A stretch of DNA of 64,000 nucleotides from Climacium dendroides (GCA_950106755.1 OX467092.1:11656001-11720000), one strand, 5' to 3'. Counted from the stretch's first letter, positions 44,161 through 60,400 are shown. Program-made: numbers and translations. The notes: generated from the letters alone by a model not told the origin.

Positions 44161-45470
44161 TTTAAAAAAACATGTCGGTCACTAATTTAATTTTTCCCAC
44201 ACATGCATTGACCAAACCCACAACCAAAAAAAAATTAGAACTTGTGGACAAATTTGTTGAGCCCTTTTAAATTGGCCTTGATTGAATTTCATGACATTGG
44301 TACAACAAAGTACAGTCAATTTTAAGAGATTAGTTTTTAAAAAACAGGTGGGTCACTAATTTAATTTTTTCCACACATGCATTGACCATACCTACAACAA
44401 AAAAAAAATTAGAACTTGTGGACAAATTTGTTGGGCCCATTTAAATTGGCCTTGATTGAATTTCATGACATCGGTACTACAAAGTACAGTCAATTTTTAT
44501 TAAGAGTTTATGTTTAAAAAAACAAGTGGGTCACTAATTTAATTTTTTCCACACATGCATTGACCAAACCCACAAAAAAAAAAAAATTAGAACTTGTCGA
44601 GAAATCTGTTGGGCCCATTTAAATTGGCCTTGATTGAATTTCATGACATCGGTACTACAAAGTACAGTCAATTTTTATTAAGAGTTTATGTTTAAAAAAA
44701 CAAGTGGGTCACTAATTTAATTTTTTCCACACATGCATTGACCAAACCCACAAAAAAAAAAAATTAGAACTTGTGGACAAATTTGTTGGGCCCATTTAAA
44801 TTGGCCTTGATTGAATTTCATGACATTGGTACTACAAAGTACAGTCAATTTTAAGTGTTTAGTTTTAAAAAAACATGTCGGTCACTAATTTAATTTTTTC
44901 CACACATGCATTGACCAAATCCACAACCAAAAAAAAATTAGAACTTGTGGACAAATTTGTTGAGCCCATTTAAATTGGCCTTGATTGAATTTCATGACAT
45001 TGGTACTACAAAGTACAGTCAATTTTAAGAGTTTAGTTTATAAAAAACAGGTGTGTCACTAATTTAATTTTTTCCACACATGCATTGACCAAACCCACAG
45101 AAAAAAAAAATTAGAACTTGTGGACAAATTTGTTGGGCCCATTTCAATTGGCCTTGATTCAATTTCATGACATTGGTACTACAAAGTTCAGTCAATTTTT
45201 AAGTGTTTAGTTTTAAAAAAACATGTGGGTCACTAATTTAATTTTTTCCACACATGCATTGACCATACCTACAACCAAAAAAAAATTAGAACTTGTGGAC
45301 AAATTTGTTGGGCCCATTTAAATTGGCCTTGATTGAATTTCATGACATTGGTACTACAAAGTATAGTCAATTTTTATTAAGAGTTTACATTTAAAAAAAC
45401 ATGTGGGTCACTAATTTTATTTTTTGCACACATGCATTGACCAAATCCACAACCAAAAAAAAATTAGAAC
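44161..45470 (+). repeat. Satellite segment duplicated at about 50330-51460
   Basis: Rare variants CATGTCGGTCAC, GAGCCCTTTTAAATT (gccctttt at 44261 and 50419, offset 6158), GGTACAACAAAG, CATTTCAATTGG, AAAGTTCAGTC and TTTTATTTTTTGCACAC recur in the same order. The offset falls to 5980 after the first few monomers, because the second copy lacks one monomer (178 bp). Confidence 0.85.
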
Positions 45471-48400
45471 TTGTGGACAAATTTGTTGGGCCCATTTAAA
45501 TTGGCCTTGATTCAATTTCATGACATTGGTACTACAAAGTACAGTCAATTTTAAGTGTTTAGTTTAAAAAAACATGTGGGTCACTAATTTAATTTTTTCC
45601 ACACATGCATTGACCAAACCCACAACCAAAAAAAAATTAGAACTTGTGGACAAATTTGTTGAACCCATTTAAATTGGCCTTGATTGAATTTCATGACATT
45701 GGTACTACAAAGTACAGTCAATTTTAAGAGTTTAGTTTTTAAAAAACAGGTGGGTCACTAATTTAATTTTTTCCACACATGCATTGACCATACCTACAAC
45801 AAAAAAAAAATTAGAACTTGTGGACAAATTTGTTGGGCGCATTTAAATTGGCCTTGATTGAATTTCATGACATCGGTACTACAAAGTACAGTCAATTTTT
45901 ATTAAGAGTTTATGTTTAAAAAAACATGTGGGTCACTAATTTAATTTTTTCCACACATGCATTGACCAAACCCACAACAAAAAAAAAATTAGAACTTGTG
46001 GACAAATTTGTTGGGCCCATTTAAATTGGCCTTGATTGAATTTCATGACATTGGTACTACAAAGTACAGTCAATTTTTATTAAGAGTTTATGTTTAAAAA
46101 AACATGTGGGTCACTAATTTAATTTTTCCCACACATGCATTGACCAAACCCACAACCAAAAAAAATTAGAACTTGTGGACAAATTTGTTGAACCCATTTA
46201 AATTGGCCTTGATTGAATTTCATGACATCGGTACTACAAAGTACAGTCAATTTTAAGAGTTTAGTTTTTAAAAAACAGGTGGGTCACTAATTTAATTTTT
46301 TCCACACATGCATTGACCATACCTACAACAAAAAAAAAATTAGAACTTGTGGACAAATTTGTTGGGCCCATTTAAATTGGCCTTGATTGAATTTCATGAC
46401 ATCGGTACTACAAAGTACAGTCAATTTTTATTAAGAGTTTATGTTTAAAAAAACATGTGGGTCACTAATTTAATTTTTCCCACACATGCATTGACCAAAC
46501 CCACAACCAAAAAAAAATTAGAACTTCTGGACAAATTTGTTGAACCCATTTAAATTGGCCTTGATTGAATTTCATGACATTGGTACTACAAAGTACAGTC
46601 AATTTTAAGAGTTTAGTTTTTAAAAAACAGGTGGGTCACTAATTTAATTTTTTCCACACATGCATTGACCATACCTACAACAAAAAAAAAATTAGAACTT
46701 GTGGACAAATTTGTTGGGCCCATTTAAATTGGCCTTGATTGAATTTCATGACATCGGTACTACAAAGTACAGTCAATTTTTATTAAGAGTTTATGTTTAA
46801 AAAAACATGTGGGTCACTAATTTAATTTTTTCCACACATGCATTGACCAAACCCACAACCAAAAAAAAATTAGAACTTGTGGACAAATTTGTTGCGCCCA
46901 TTTAAATTGGCCTTGATTGAATTTCATGACATCGGTACTACAAAGTACAGTCAATTTTTATTAAGAGTTTATGTTTAAAAAAACATGTGGGTCACTAATT
47001 TAATTTTTCCCACACATGCATTGACCAAACCCACAACCAAAAAAAAATTAGAACTTGTGGACAAATTTGTTGAACCCATTTAAATTGGCCTTGATTGAAT
47101 TTCATGACATTGGTACTACAAAGTACAGTCAATTTTAAGAGATTAGTTTTTAAAAAACAGGTGGGTCACTAATTTAATTTTTTCCACACATGCATTGACC
47201 ATACCTACAACAAAAAAAAAATTAGAACTTGTGGACAAATTTGTTGGGCCCATTTAAATTGGCCTTTATTGAATTTCATGACATCGGTACTACAAAGTAC
47301 AGTCAATTTTTATTAAGAGTTTATGTTTAAAAAAACATGTGAGTCACTAATTTAATTTTTCCCACACATGCATTGACCAAACCCACAACCAAAAAAAAAT
47401 TAGAACTTGTGGACAAATTTGTTGAACCCATTTAAATTGGCCTTGATTGAATTTCATGACATTGGTACTACAAAGTACAGTCAATTTTAAGAGTTTAGTT
47501 TTTAAAAAACAGGTGGGTCACTAATTTAATTTTTTCCACACATGCATTGACCATACCTACAACAAAAAAAAAATTAGAACTTGTGGACAAATTTGTTGGG
47601 CCCATTTAAATTGGCCTTGATTGAATTTCATGACATCGGTACTACAAAGTACAGTCAATTTTAAGAGTTTAGTTTTTAAAAAACAGGTGGGTCACTAATT
47701 TAATTTTTTCCACACATGCATTGACCATACCTACAACAAAAAAAAAATTAGAACTTGTGGACAAATTTGTTGGGCCCATTTAAATTGGCCTTGATTGAAT
47801 TTCATGACATCGGTACTACAAAGTACAGTCAATTTTTATTAAGAGTTTATGTTTAAAAAAACATGTGGGTCACTAATTTAATTTTTTCCACACATGCATT
47901 GACCAAACCCACAACCAAAAAAAAATTAGAACTTGTGGACAAATTTGTTGCGCCCATTTAAATTGGCCTTGATTGAATTTCATGACATCGGTACTACAAA
48001 GTACAGTCAATTTTTATTAAGAGTTTATGTTTAAAAAAACATGTGGGTCACTAATTTAATTTTTCCCACACATGCATTGACCAAACCCACAACCAAAAAA
48101 AAATTAGAACTTGTGGACAAATTTGTTGAACCCATTTAAATTGGCCTTGATTGAATTTCATGACATTGGTACTACAAAGTACAGTCAATTTTAAGAGTTT
48201 AGTTTTTAAAAAACAGGTGGGTCACTAATTTAATTTTTTCCACACATGCATTGACCATACCTACAACAAAAAAAAAATTAGAACTTGTGGACAAATTTGT
48301 TGGGCGCATTTAAATTGGCCTTGATTGAATTTCATGACATCGGTACTACAAAGTACAGTCAATTTTTATTAAGAGTTTATGTTTAAAAAAACATGTGGGT

Positions 48401-51400
48401 CACTAATTTAATTTTTTCCACACATGCATTGACCAAACCCACAACAAAAAAAAAATTAGAACTTGTGGACAAATTTGTTGGGCCCATTTAAATTGGCCTT
48501 GATTGAATTTCATGACATTGGTACTACAAAGTACAGTCAATTTTTATTAAGAGTTTATGTTTAAAAAAACATGTGGGTCACTAATTTAATTTTTCCCACA
48601 CATGCATTGACCAAACCCACAACCAAAAAAAAATTAGAACTTGTGGACAAATTTGTTGAACCCATTTAAATTGGCCTTGATTGAATTTCATGACATTGGT
48701 ACTACAAAGTACAGTCAATTTTAAGAGTTTAGTTTTTAAAAAACAGGTGGGTCACTAATTTAATTTTTTCCACACATGCATTGACCATACCTACAACAAA
48801 AAAAAAATTAGAACTTGTGGACAAATTTGTTGGGCGCATTTAAATTGGCCTTGATTGAATTTCATGACATCGGTACTACAAAGTACAGTCAATTTTTATT
48901 AAGAGTTTATATTTAAAAAAACATGTGGGTCACTAATTTAATTTTTTCCACACATGCACTGACCAAACCCACAACAAAAAAAAAATTAGAACTTGTGGAC
49001 AAATTTGTTGGGCCCATTTAAATTGGCCTTGATTGAATTTCATGACATTGGTACTACAAAGTACAGTCAATTTTTATTAAGAGTTTATGTTTAAAAAAAC
49101 ATGTGGGTCACTAATTTAATTTTTCCCACACATGCATTGACCAAACCCACAACCAAAAAAAATTAGAACTTCTGGACAAATTTGTTGAACCCATTTAAAT
49201 TGGCCTTGATTGAATTTCATGACATCACTACTACAAAGTACAGTCAATTTTAAGAGTTTAGTTTTTAAAAAACAGGTGGGTCACTAATTTAATTTTTTCC
49301 ACACATGCATTAACCATACCTACAACAAAAAAAAAATTAGAACTTGTGGACAAATTTGTTGGGCCCATTTAAATTGGCCTTGATTGAATTTCATGACATC
49401 GGTACTACAAAGTACAGTCAATTTTTATTAAGAGTTTATGTTTAAAAAAACATGTGGGTCACTAATTTAATTTTTCCCACACATGCATTGACCAAACCCA
49501 CAACCAAAAAAAAATTAGAACTTCTGGACAAATTTGTTGAACCCATTTAAATTGGCCTTGATTGAATTTCATGACATTGGTACTACAAAGTACAGTCAAT
49601 TTTAAGAGTTTAGTCTTTAAAAAACAGGTGGGTCACTAATTTAATTTTTTCCACACATGCATTGACCATACCTACAACAAAAAAAAAATTAGAACTTGTG
49701 GACAAATTTGTTGGGCCCATTTAAATTGGCCTTGATTGAATTTCATGACATCGGTACTACAAAGTACAGTCAATTTTGAGAGATTAGTTTTTAAAAAACA
49801 GGTGGGTCACTAATTTAATTTTTTCCACACATGCATTGACCAAACCCACAACCAAAAAAAAATTAGAACTTGTGGACAAATTTGTTGAACCCATTTAAAT
49901 TGGCCTTGATTGAATTTCATGACATTGGTACTACAAAGTACAGTCAATTTTAAGAGTTTAGTTTTTAAAAAACAGGTGGGTCACTAATTTAATTTTTTCC
50001 ACACATGCATTGACCATACCTACAACAAAAAAAAAATTAGAACTTGTGGACAAATTTGTTGGGCCCATTTAAATTGGCCTTGATTGAATTTCATGACATC
50101 GGTACTACAAAGTACAGTCAATTTTTATTAAGAGTTTATGTTTAAAAAAACATGTGGGTCACTAATTTAATTTTTTCCACACATGCATTGACCAAACCCA
50201 CAACCAAAAAAAAATTAGAACTTGTGGACAAATTTGTTGCGCCCATTTAAATTGGCCTTGATTGAATTTCATGACATCGGTACTACAAAGTACAGTCAAT
50301 TTTTATTAAGAGTTTATGTTTAAAAAAACATGTCGGTCACTAATTTAATTTTTCCCACACATGCATTGACCAAACCCACAACCAAAAAAAAATTAGAACT
50401 TGTGGACAAATTTGTTGAGCCCTTTTAAATTGGCCTTGATTGAATTTCATGACATTGGTACAACAAAGTACAGTCAATTTTAAGAGATTAGTTTTTAAAA
50501 AACAGGTGGGTCACTAATTTAATTTTTTCCACACATGCATTGACCATACCTACAACAAAAAAAAAATTAGAACTTGTGGACAAATTTGTTGGGCCCATTT
50601 AAATTGGCCTTGATTGAATTTCATGACATCGGTACTACAAAGTACAGTCAATTTTTATTAAGAGTTTATGTTTAAAAAAACAAGTGGGTCACTAATTAAA
50701 TTTTTTCCACACATGCATTGACCAAACCCACAAAAAAAAAAAATTAGAACTTGTGGACAAATTTGTTGGGCCCATTTAAATTGGCCTTGATTGAATTTCA
50801 TGACATTGGTACTACAAAGTACAGTCAATTTTAAGTGTTTAGTTTTAAAAAAACATGTCGGTCACTAATTTAATTTTTTCCACACATACATTGACCAAAT
50901 CCACAACCAAAAAAAAATTAGAACTTGTGGACAAATTTGTTGAGCCCATTTAAATTGGCCTTGATTGAATTTCATGACATTGGTACTACAAAGTACAGTC
51001 AATTTTAAGAGTTTAGTTTATAAAAAACAGGTGTGTCACTAATTTAATTTTTTCCACACATGCATTGACCAAACCCACAGAAAAAAAAAATTAGAACTTG
51101 TGGACAAATTTGTTGGGCCCATTTCAATTGGCCTTGATTCAATTTCATGACATTGGTACTACAAAGTTCAGTCAATTTTTAAGTGTTTAGTTTTAAAAAA
51201 ACATGTGGGTCACTAATTTAATTTTTTCCACACATGCATTGACCATACCTACAACCAAAAAAAAATTAGAACTTGTGGACAAATTTGTTGGGCCCATTTA
51301 AATTGGCCTTGATTGAATTTCATGACATTGGTACTACAAAGTATAGTCAATTTTTATTAAGAGTTTACATTTAAAAAAACATGTGGGTCACTAATTTTAT

Positions 51401-51499
51401 TTTTTGCACACATGCATTGACCAAATCCACAACCAAAAAAAAATTAGAACTTGTGGACAAATTTGTTGGGCCCATTTAAATTGGCCTTGATTGAATTTC

Positions 51500-54400
51500 A
51501 TGACATTGGTATTACAAAGTACAGTCAATTTTAAGTGTTTAGTTTTAAAAAAACATGTGGGTCACTAATTTAATTTTTTCCACACATGCATTGACCAAAC
51601 CCAAAACCGAAAAAAAATTAGAACATGTGGACAAATTTGTCGGGCCCATTTAAATTGGCCTTGATTGAATTTCATGACATCGGTACTACAAAGTACAGTC
51701 AATTTTTATTAAGAGTATATGTTTAAAAAAACATGTGGGTCACTAATTTAATTTTTTCCACACATGCATTGACCAAATCCACAACCAAAAAAAAATTAGA
51801 ACTTGTGGACAAATTTGTTGGGCCCATTTAAATTGGCCTTGATTGAATTTCATGACATTGGTACTACAAAGTACAGTCAATTTTAAGTGTTTAGTTTTTA
51901 AAAAACAGGTGGGTCACTAATTTAATTTTTTCCACACATGCATTGACCAAATCCACAACCAAAAAAAAATTAGAACTTGTGGACAAATTTGTTGAGCCCA
52001 TTTAAATTGGCCTTGATTGAATTTCATGACATTGGTACTACAAAGTACAGTCAATATTAAGAGTTTAGTTTTTAAAAAACATGTGGGTCACTAATTTAAT
52101 TTTTTCCACACATGCATTGACCAAACCCACAGAAAAAAAAAATTAGAACTTGTGGACAAATTTGTTGGGCCCATTTAAATTGGCCTTGATTGAATTTCAT
52201 GACATTAGTACTACAAAGTACAGTCAATTTTAAGTGTTTAGTTTTAAAAAAACATGTGGGTCACTAATTTAATTTTTTCCACACATGCATTGACCAAATC
52301 CACAACCAAAAAAAAATTAGAACTTGTGGACAAATTTGTTGGGCCCATTTAAATTGGCCTTGATTGAATTTCATGACATTGGTACTACAAAGTACAGTCA
52401 ATTTTAAGAGTTTAGTTTTTAAAAAACAGGTGGGTCACTAATTTAATTTTTTCCACACATGCATTGACCAAATCCACAACCAAAAAAAATTAGAACTTGT
52501 GGACAAATTTGTTGGGCCCATTTAAATTGGCCTTGATTGAATTTCATGACATCGGTACTACAAAGTACAGTCAATTTTTATTAAGAGTTTATGTTTAAAA
52601 AAACATGTGGGTCACTAATTTAATTTTTTCCACACATGCATTGACCAAATCCACAACCAAAAAAAAATTAGAACTTGTGGACAAATTTGTTGGGCCCATT
52701 TAAATTGGCCTTGATTGAATTTCATGACATCGGTACTACAAAGTACAGTCAATTTTTATTAAGAGTTTATGTTTAAAAAAACATGTGGGTCACTAATTTA
52801 ATTTTTTCCACACATGCATTGACCAAATCCACAACCAAAAAAAAATTAGAACTTGTGGACAAATTTGTTGGGCCCATTTAAATTGGCCTTGATTGAATTT
52901 CATGACATTGGTACTACAAAGTACAGTCAATTTTAAGAGTTTAGTTTTTAAAAAACAGGTGGGTCACTAATTTAATTTTTTCCACACATGCATTGACCAA
53001 ATCCACAACCAAAAAAAATTAGAACTTGTGGACAAATTTGTTGGGCCCATTTAAATTGGCCTTGATTGAATTTCATGACATTGGTACTACAAAGTACAGT
53101 CAATTTTAAGAGTTTAGTTTTTAAAAAACAGGTGGGTCACTAATTTAATTTTTTCCACACATGCATTGACCAAATCCACAACCAAAAAAAATTAGAACTT
53201 GTGGACAAATTTGTTGGGCCCATTTAAATTGGCCTTGATTGAATTTCATGACATCGGTACTACAAAGTACAGTCAATTTTTATTAAGAGTTTATGTTTAA
53301 AAAAACATGTGGGTCACTAATTTAATTTTTTCCACACATGCATTGACCAAATCCACAACCAAAAAAAAATTAGAACTTGTGGACAAATTTGTTGGGCCCA
53401 TTTAAATTGGCCTTGATTGAATTTCATGACATTGGTACTACAAAGTACAGTCAATTTTAAGAGTTTAGTTTTTAAAAAACAGGTGGGTCACTAATTTAAT
53501 TTTTTCCACACATGCATTGACCAAATCCACAACCAAAAAAAATTAGAACTTGTGGACAAATTTGTTGGGCCCATTTAAATTGGCCTTTATTGAATTTCAT
53601 GACATCGGTACTACAAAGTACAGTCAATTTTTATTAAGAGTTTATGTTTAAAAAAACATGTGGGTCACTAATTTAATTTTTTCCACACATGCATTGACCA
53701 AATCCACAACCAAAAAAAAATTAGAACTTGTGGACAAATTTGTTGGGCCCATTTAAATTGGCCTTGATTGAATTTCATGACATTGGTACTACAAAGTACA
53801 GTCAATTTTAAGTGTTTAGTTTTTAAAAAACAGGTGTGTCACTAATTTAATTTTTTCCACACATGCATTGACCAAACCCACAGAAAAAAAAAATTAGAAC
53901 TTGTGGACAAATTTGTTGGGCCCATTTAAATTGGCCTTGATTGAATTTCATGACATTGGTACTACAAAGTACAGTCAATTTTTAAGTGTTTAGTTTTAAA
54001 AAAACATGTGGGTCACTAATTTAATTTTTTCCACACATGCATTGACCATACCTACAACAAAAAAAAAATTAGAACTTGTGGACAAATTTGTTGGGCCCAT
54101 TTAAATTGGCCTTGATTGAATTTCATGACATTGGTACTACAAAGTATAGTCAATTTTAAGAGTTTACATTTAAAAAAACATGTGGGTCACTAATTTAATT
54201 TTTTCCACACATGCATTGACCAAATCCACAACCAAAATAAAATTAGAACTTGTGGACAAATTTGTTGGGCCCATTTAAATTGGCCTTGATTGAATTTCAT
54301 GACATTGGTACTACAAAGTACAGTCAATTTTAAGTGTTTAGTTTTAAAAAAACATGTGGGTCACTAATTAAATTTTTTCCACACATGCATTGACCAAACC

Positions 54401-57400
54401 CACAACCGAAAAAAAATTAGAACATGTGGACAAATTTGTTGGGCCCATTTAAATTGGCCTTGATTGAATTTCATGACATCGGTACTACAAAGTACAGTCA
54501 ATTTTTATTAAGAGTATATGTTTAAAAAAACATGTGGGTCACTAATTTAATTTTTTCCACACATGCATTGACCAAATCCACAACCAAAATAAAATTAGAA
54601 CTTGTGGACAAATTTGTTGGGCCCATTTAAATTGGCCTTGATTGAATTTCATGACATTGGTACTACAAAGTACAGTCAATTTTAAGTGTTTAGTTTTTAA
54701 AAAACATGTGGGTCACTAATTTAATTTTTTCCACACATGCATTGACCAAATCCACAACCAAAAAAAAATTAGAACTTGTGGACAAATTTGTTGAGCCCAT
54801 TTAAATTGGCCTTGATTGAATTTCATGACATTGGTACTACAAAGTACAGTCAATATTAAGAGTTTAGTTTTTAAAAAACATGTGGGTCACTAATTTAATT
54901 TTTTCCACACATGCATTGACCAAACCCACAGAAAAAAAAAATTAGAACTTGTGGACAAATTTGTTGGGCCCATTTAAATTGGCCTTGATTGAATTTCATG
55001 ACATTAGTACTACAAAGTACAGTCAATTTTAAGTGTTTAGTTTTAAAAAAACATGTGGGTCACTAATTTAATTTTTTCCACACATGCATTGACCAAATAC
55101 ACAACCAAAAAAAAATTAGAACTTGTGGACAAATTTGTTGAGCCCATTTAAATTGGCCTTGATTGAATTTCATGACATTGGTACTACAAAGTACAGTCAA
55201 TTGTAAGAGTTTAGTTTTTAAAAAACAGGTGGGTCACTAATTTAATTTTTTCCACACATGCATTGACCAAATCCACAACCAAAAAAAATTAGAACTTGTG
55301 GACAAATTTGTTGGGCCCATTTAAATTGGCCTTGATTGAATTTCATGACATCGGTACTACAAAGTACAGTCAATTTTTATTAAGAGTTTATGTTTAAAAA
55401 AACATGTGGGTCACTAATTTAATTTTTTCCACACATGCATTGACCAAATCCACAACCAAAAAAAAATTAGAACTTGTGGACAAATTTGTTGGGCCCATTT
55501 AAATTGGCCTTGATTGAATTTCATGACATCGGTACTACAAAGTACAGTCAATTTTTATTAAGAGTTTATGTTTAAAAAAACATGTGGGTCACTAATTTAA
55601 TTTTTTCCACACATGCATTGACCAAATCCACAACCAAAAAAAAATTAGAACTTGTGGACAAATTTGTTGAGCCCATTTAAATTGGCCTTGATTGAATTTC
55701 ATGACATTGGTACTACAAAGTACAGTCAATATTAAGAGTTTAGTTTTTAAAAAACATGTGGGTCACTAATTTAATTTTTTCCACACATGCATTGACCAAA
55801 CCCACAGAAAAAAAAAATTAGAACTTGTGGACAAATTTGTTGGGCCCATTTAAATTGGCCTTGATTGAATTTCATGACATTAGTACTACAAAGTACAGTC
55901 AATTTTAAGTGTTTAGTTTTAAAAAAACATGTGGGTCACTAATTTAATTTTTTCCACACATGCATTGACCAAATACACAACCAAAAAAAAATTAGAACTT
56001 GTGGACAAATTTGTTGAGCCCATTTAAATTGGCCTTGATTGAATTTCATGACATTGGTACTACAAAGTACAGTCAATTGTAAGAGTTTAGTTTTTAAAAA
56101 ACAGGTGGGTCACTAATTTAATTTTTTCCACACATGCATTGACCAAATCCACAACCAAAAAAAATTAGAACTTGTGGACAAATTTGTTGGGCCCATTTAA
56201 ATTGGCCTTGATTGAATTTCATGACATCGGTACTACAAAGTACAGTCAATTTTTATTAAGAGTTTATGTTTAAAAAAACATGTGGGTCACTAATTTAATT
56301 TTTTCCACACATGCATTGACCAAATCCACAACCAAAAAAAAATTAGAACTTGTGGACAAATTTGTTGGGCCCATTTAAATTGGCCTTGATTGAATTTCAT
56401 GACATCGGTACTACAAAGTACAGTCAATTTTTATTAAGAGTTTATGTTTAAAAAAACATGTGGGTCACTAATTTAATTTTTTCCACACATGCATTGACCA
56501 AATCCACAACCAAAAAAAAATTAGAACTTGTGGACAAATTTGTTGAGCCCATTTAAATTGGCCTTGATTGAATTTCATGACATTGGTACTACAAAGTACA
56601 GTCAATATTAAGAGTTTAGTTTTTAAAAAACATGTGGGTCACTAATTTAATTTTTTCCACACATGCATTGACCAAACCCACAGAAAAAAAAAATTAGAAC
56701 TTGTGGACAAATTTGTTGGGCCCATTTAAATTGGCCTTGATTGAATTTCATGACATTAGTACTACAAAGTACAGTCAATTTTAAGTGTTTAGTTTTAAAA
56801 AAACATGTGGGTCACTAATTAAATTTTTTCCACACATGCATTGACCAAACCCACAACCGAAAAAAAATTAGAACATGTGGACAAATTTGTTGGGCCCATT
56901 TAAATTGGCCTTGATTGAATTTCATGACATCGGTACTACAAAGTACAGTCAATTTTTATTAAGAGTATATGTTTAAAAAAACATGTGGGTCACTAATTTA
57001 ATTTTTTCCACACATGCATTGACCAAATCCACAACCAAAAAAAATTAGAACTTGTGGACAAATTTGTTGGGCCCATTTAAATTGGCCTTGATTGAATTTC
57101 ATGACATTAGTACTACAAAGTACAGTCAATTTTAAGTGTTTAGTTTTAAAAAAACATGTGGGTCACTAATTTAATTTTTTCCACACATGCATTGACCAAA
57201 TACACAACCAAAAAAAAATTAGAACTTGTGGACAAATTTGTTGAGCCCATTTAAATTGGCCTTGATTGAATTTCATGACATTGGTACTACAAAGTACAGT
57301 CAATTGTAAGAGTTTAGTTTTTAAAAAACAGGTGGGTCACTAATTTAATTTTTTCCACACATGCATTGACCAAATCCACAACCAAAAAAAATTAGAACTT

Positions 57401-60400
57401 GTGGACAAATTTGTTGGGCCCATTTAAATTGGCCTTGATTGAATTTCATGACATCGGTACTACAAAGTACAGTCAATTTTTATTAAGAGTTTATGTTTAA
57501 AAAAACATGTGGGTCACTAATTTAATTTTTTCCACACATGCATTGACCAAATCCACAACCAAAAAAAAATTAGAACTTGTGGACAAATTTGTTGGGCCCA
57601 TTTAAATTGGCCTTGATTGAATTTCATGACATCGGTACTACAAAGTACAGTCAATTTTTATTAAGAGTTTATGTTTAAAAAAACATGTGGGTCACTAATT
57701 TAATTTTTTCCACACATGCATTGACCAAATCCACAACCAAAAAAAAATTAGAACTTGTGGACAAATTTGTTGAGCCCATTTAAATTGGCCTTGATTGAAT
57801 TTCATGACATTGGTACTACAAAGTACAGTCAATATTAAGAGTTTAGTTTTTAAAAAACATGTGGGTCACTAATTTAATTTTTTCCACACATGCATTGACC
57901 AAACCCACAGAAAAAAAAAATTAGAACTTGTGGACAAATTTGTTGGGCCCATTTAAATTGGCCTTGATTGAATTTCATGACATTAGTACTACAAAGTACA
58001 GTCAATTTTAAGTGTTTAGTTTTAAAAAAACATGTGGGTCACTAATTTAATTTTTTCCACACATGCATTGACCAAATACACAACCAAAAAAAAATTAGAA
58101 CTTGTGGACAAATTTGTTGAGCCCATTTAAATTGGCCTTGATTGAATTTCATGACATTGGTACTACAAAGTACAGTCAATTGTAAGAGTTTAGTTTTTAA
58201 AAAACAGGTGGGTCACTAATTTAATTTTTTCCACACATGCATTGACCAAATCCACAACCAAAAAAAATTAGAACTTGTGGACAAATTTGTTGGGCCCATT
58301 TAAATTGGCCTTGATTGAATTTCATGACATCGGTACTACAAAGTACAGTCAATTTTTATTAAGAGTTTATGTTTAAAAAAACATGTGGGTCACTAATTTA
58401 ATTTTTTCCACACATGCATTGACCAAATCCACAACCAAAAAAAAATTAGAACTTGTGGACAAATTTGTTGGGCCCATTTAAATTGGCCTTGATTGAATTT
58501 CATGACATTGGTACTACAAAGTACAGTCAATTTTAAGAGTTTACATTTAAAAAAACATGTGGGTCACTAATTTAATTTTTTCCACACATGCATTGACCAA
58601 ATCCACAACCAAAATAAAATTAGAACTTGTGGACAAATTTGTTGGGCCCATTTAAATTGGCCTTGATTGAATTTCATGACATTGGTACTACAAAGTACAG
58701 TCAATTTTAAGTGTTTAGTTTTAAAAAAACATGTGGGTCACTAATTTAATTTTTTCCACACATGCATTGACCAAACCCACAACCGAAAAAAAATTAGAAC
58801 ATGTGGACAAATTTGTTGGGCCCATTTAAATTGGCCTTGATTGAATTTCATGACATCGGTACTACAAAGTACAGTCAATTTTTATTAAGAGTATATGTTT
58901 AAAAAAACATGTGGGTCACTAATTTAATTTTTTCCACACATGCATTGACCAAATCCACAACCAAAAAAAAATTAGAACTTGTGGACAAATTTGTTGGGCC
59001 CATTTAAATTGGCCTTGATTGAATTTCATGACATTGGTACTACAAAGTACAGTCAATTTTAAGTGTTTAGCTTTTAAAAAACATGTGGGTCACTAATTTA
59101 ATTTTTTCCACACATGCATTGACCAAATCCACAACCAAAAAAAAATTAGAACTTGTGGACAAATTTGTTGAGCCCATTTAAATTGGCCTTGATTGAATTT
59201 CATGACATTGGTACTACAAAGTACAGTCAATATTAAGAGTTTAGTTTTTAAAAAACATGTGGGTCACTAATTTAATTTTTTCCACACATGCATTGACCAA
59301 ACCCACAGAAAAAAAAAATTAGAACTTGTGGACAAATTTGTTGGGCCCATTTAAATTGGCCTTGATTGAATTTCATGACATTAGTACTACAAAGTACAGT
59401 CAATTTTAAGTGTTTAGTTTTAAAAAAACATGTGGGTCACTAATTTAATTTTTTCCACACATGCATTGACCAAATACACAACCAAAAAAAAATTAGAACT
59501 TGTGGACAAATTTGTTGGGCCCATTTAAATTGGCCTTGATTGAATTTCATGACATTGGTACTACAAAGTACAGTCAATTGTAAGAGTTTAGTTTTTAAAA
59601 AACAGGTGGGTCACTAATTTAATTTTTTCCACACATGCATTGACCAAATCCACAACCAAAAAAAATTAGAACTTGTGGACAAATTTGTTGGGCCCATTTA
59701 AATTGGCCTTGATTGAATTTCATGACATCGGTACTACAAAGTACAGTCAATTTTTATTAAGAGTTTATGTTTAAAAAAACATGTGGGTCACTAATTTAAT
59801 TTTTTCCACACATGCATTGACCAAATCCACAACCAAAAAAAAATTAGAACTTGTGGACAAATTTGTTGGGCCCATTTAAATTGGCCTTGATTGAATTTCA
59901 TGACATTGGTACTACAAAGTACAGTCAATTTTAAGTGTTTAGTTTTTAAAAAACATGTGGGTCACTAATTTAATTTTTTCCACACATGCATTGACCAAAC
60001 CCACAGAAAAAAAAAATTAGAACTTGTGGACAAATTTGTTGGGCCCATTTAAATTGGCCTTGATTGAATTTCATGACATTAGTACTACAAAGTACAGTCA
60101 ATTTTAAGTGTTTAGTTTTAAAAAAACATGTGGGTCACTAATTTAATTTTTTCCACACATGCATTGACCAAATACACAACCAAAAAAAAATTAGAACTTG
60201 TGGACAAATTTGTTGAGCCCATTTAAATTGGCCTTGATTGAATTTCATGACATTGGTACTACAAAGTACAGTCAATTGTAAGAGTTTAGTTTTTAAAAAA
60301 CAGGTGGGTCACTAATTTAATTTTTTCCACAAATGCATTGACCAAATCCACAACGAAAAAAAATTAGAACTTGTGGACAAATTTGTTGGGCCCATTTAAA

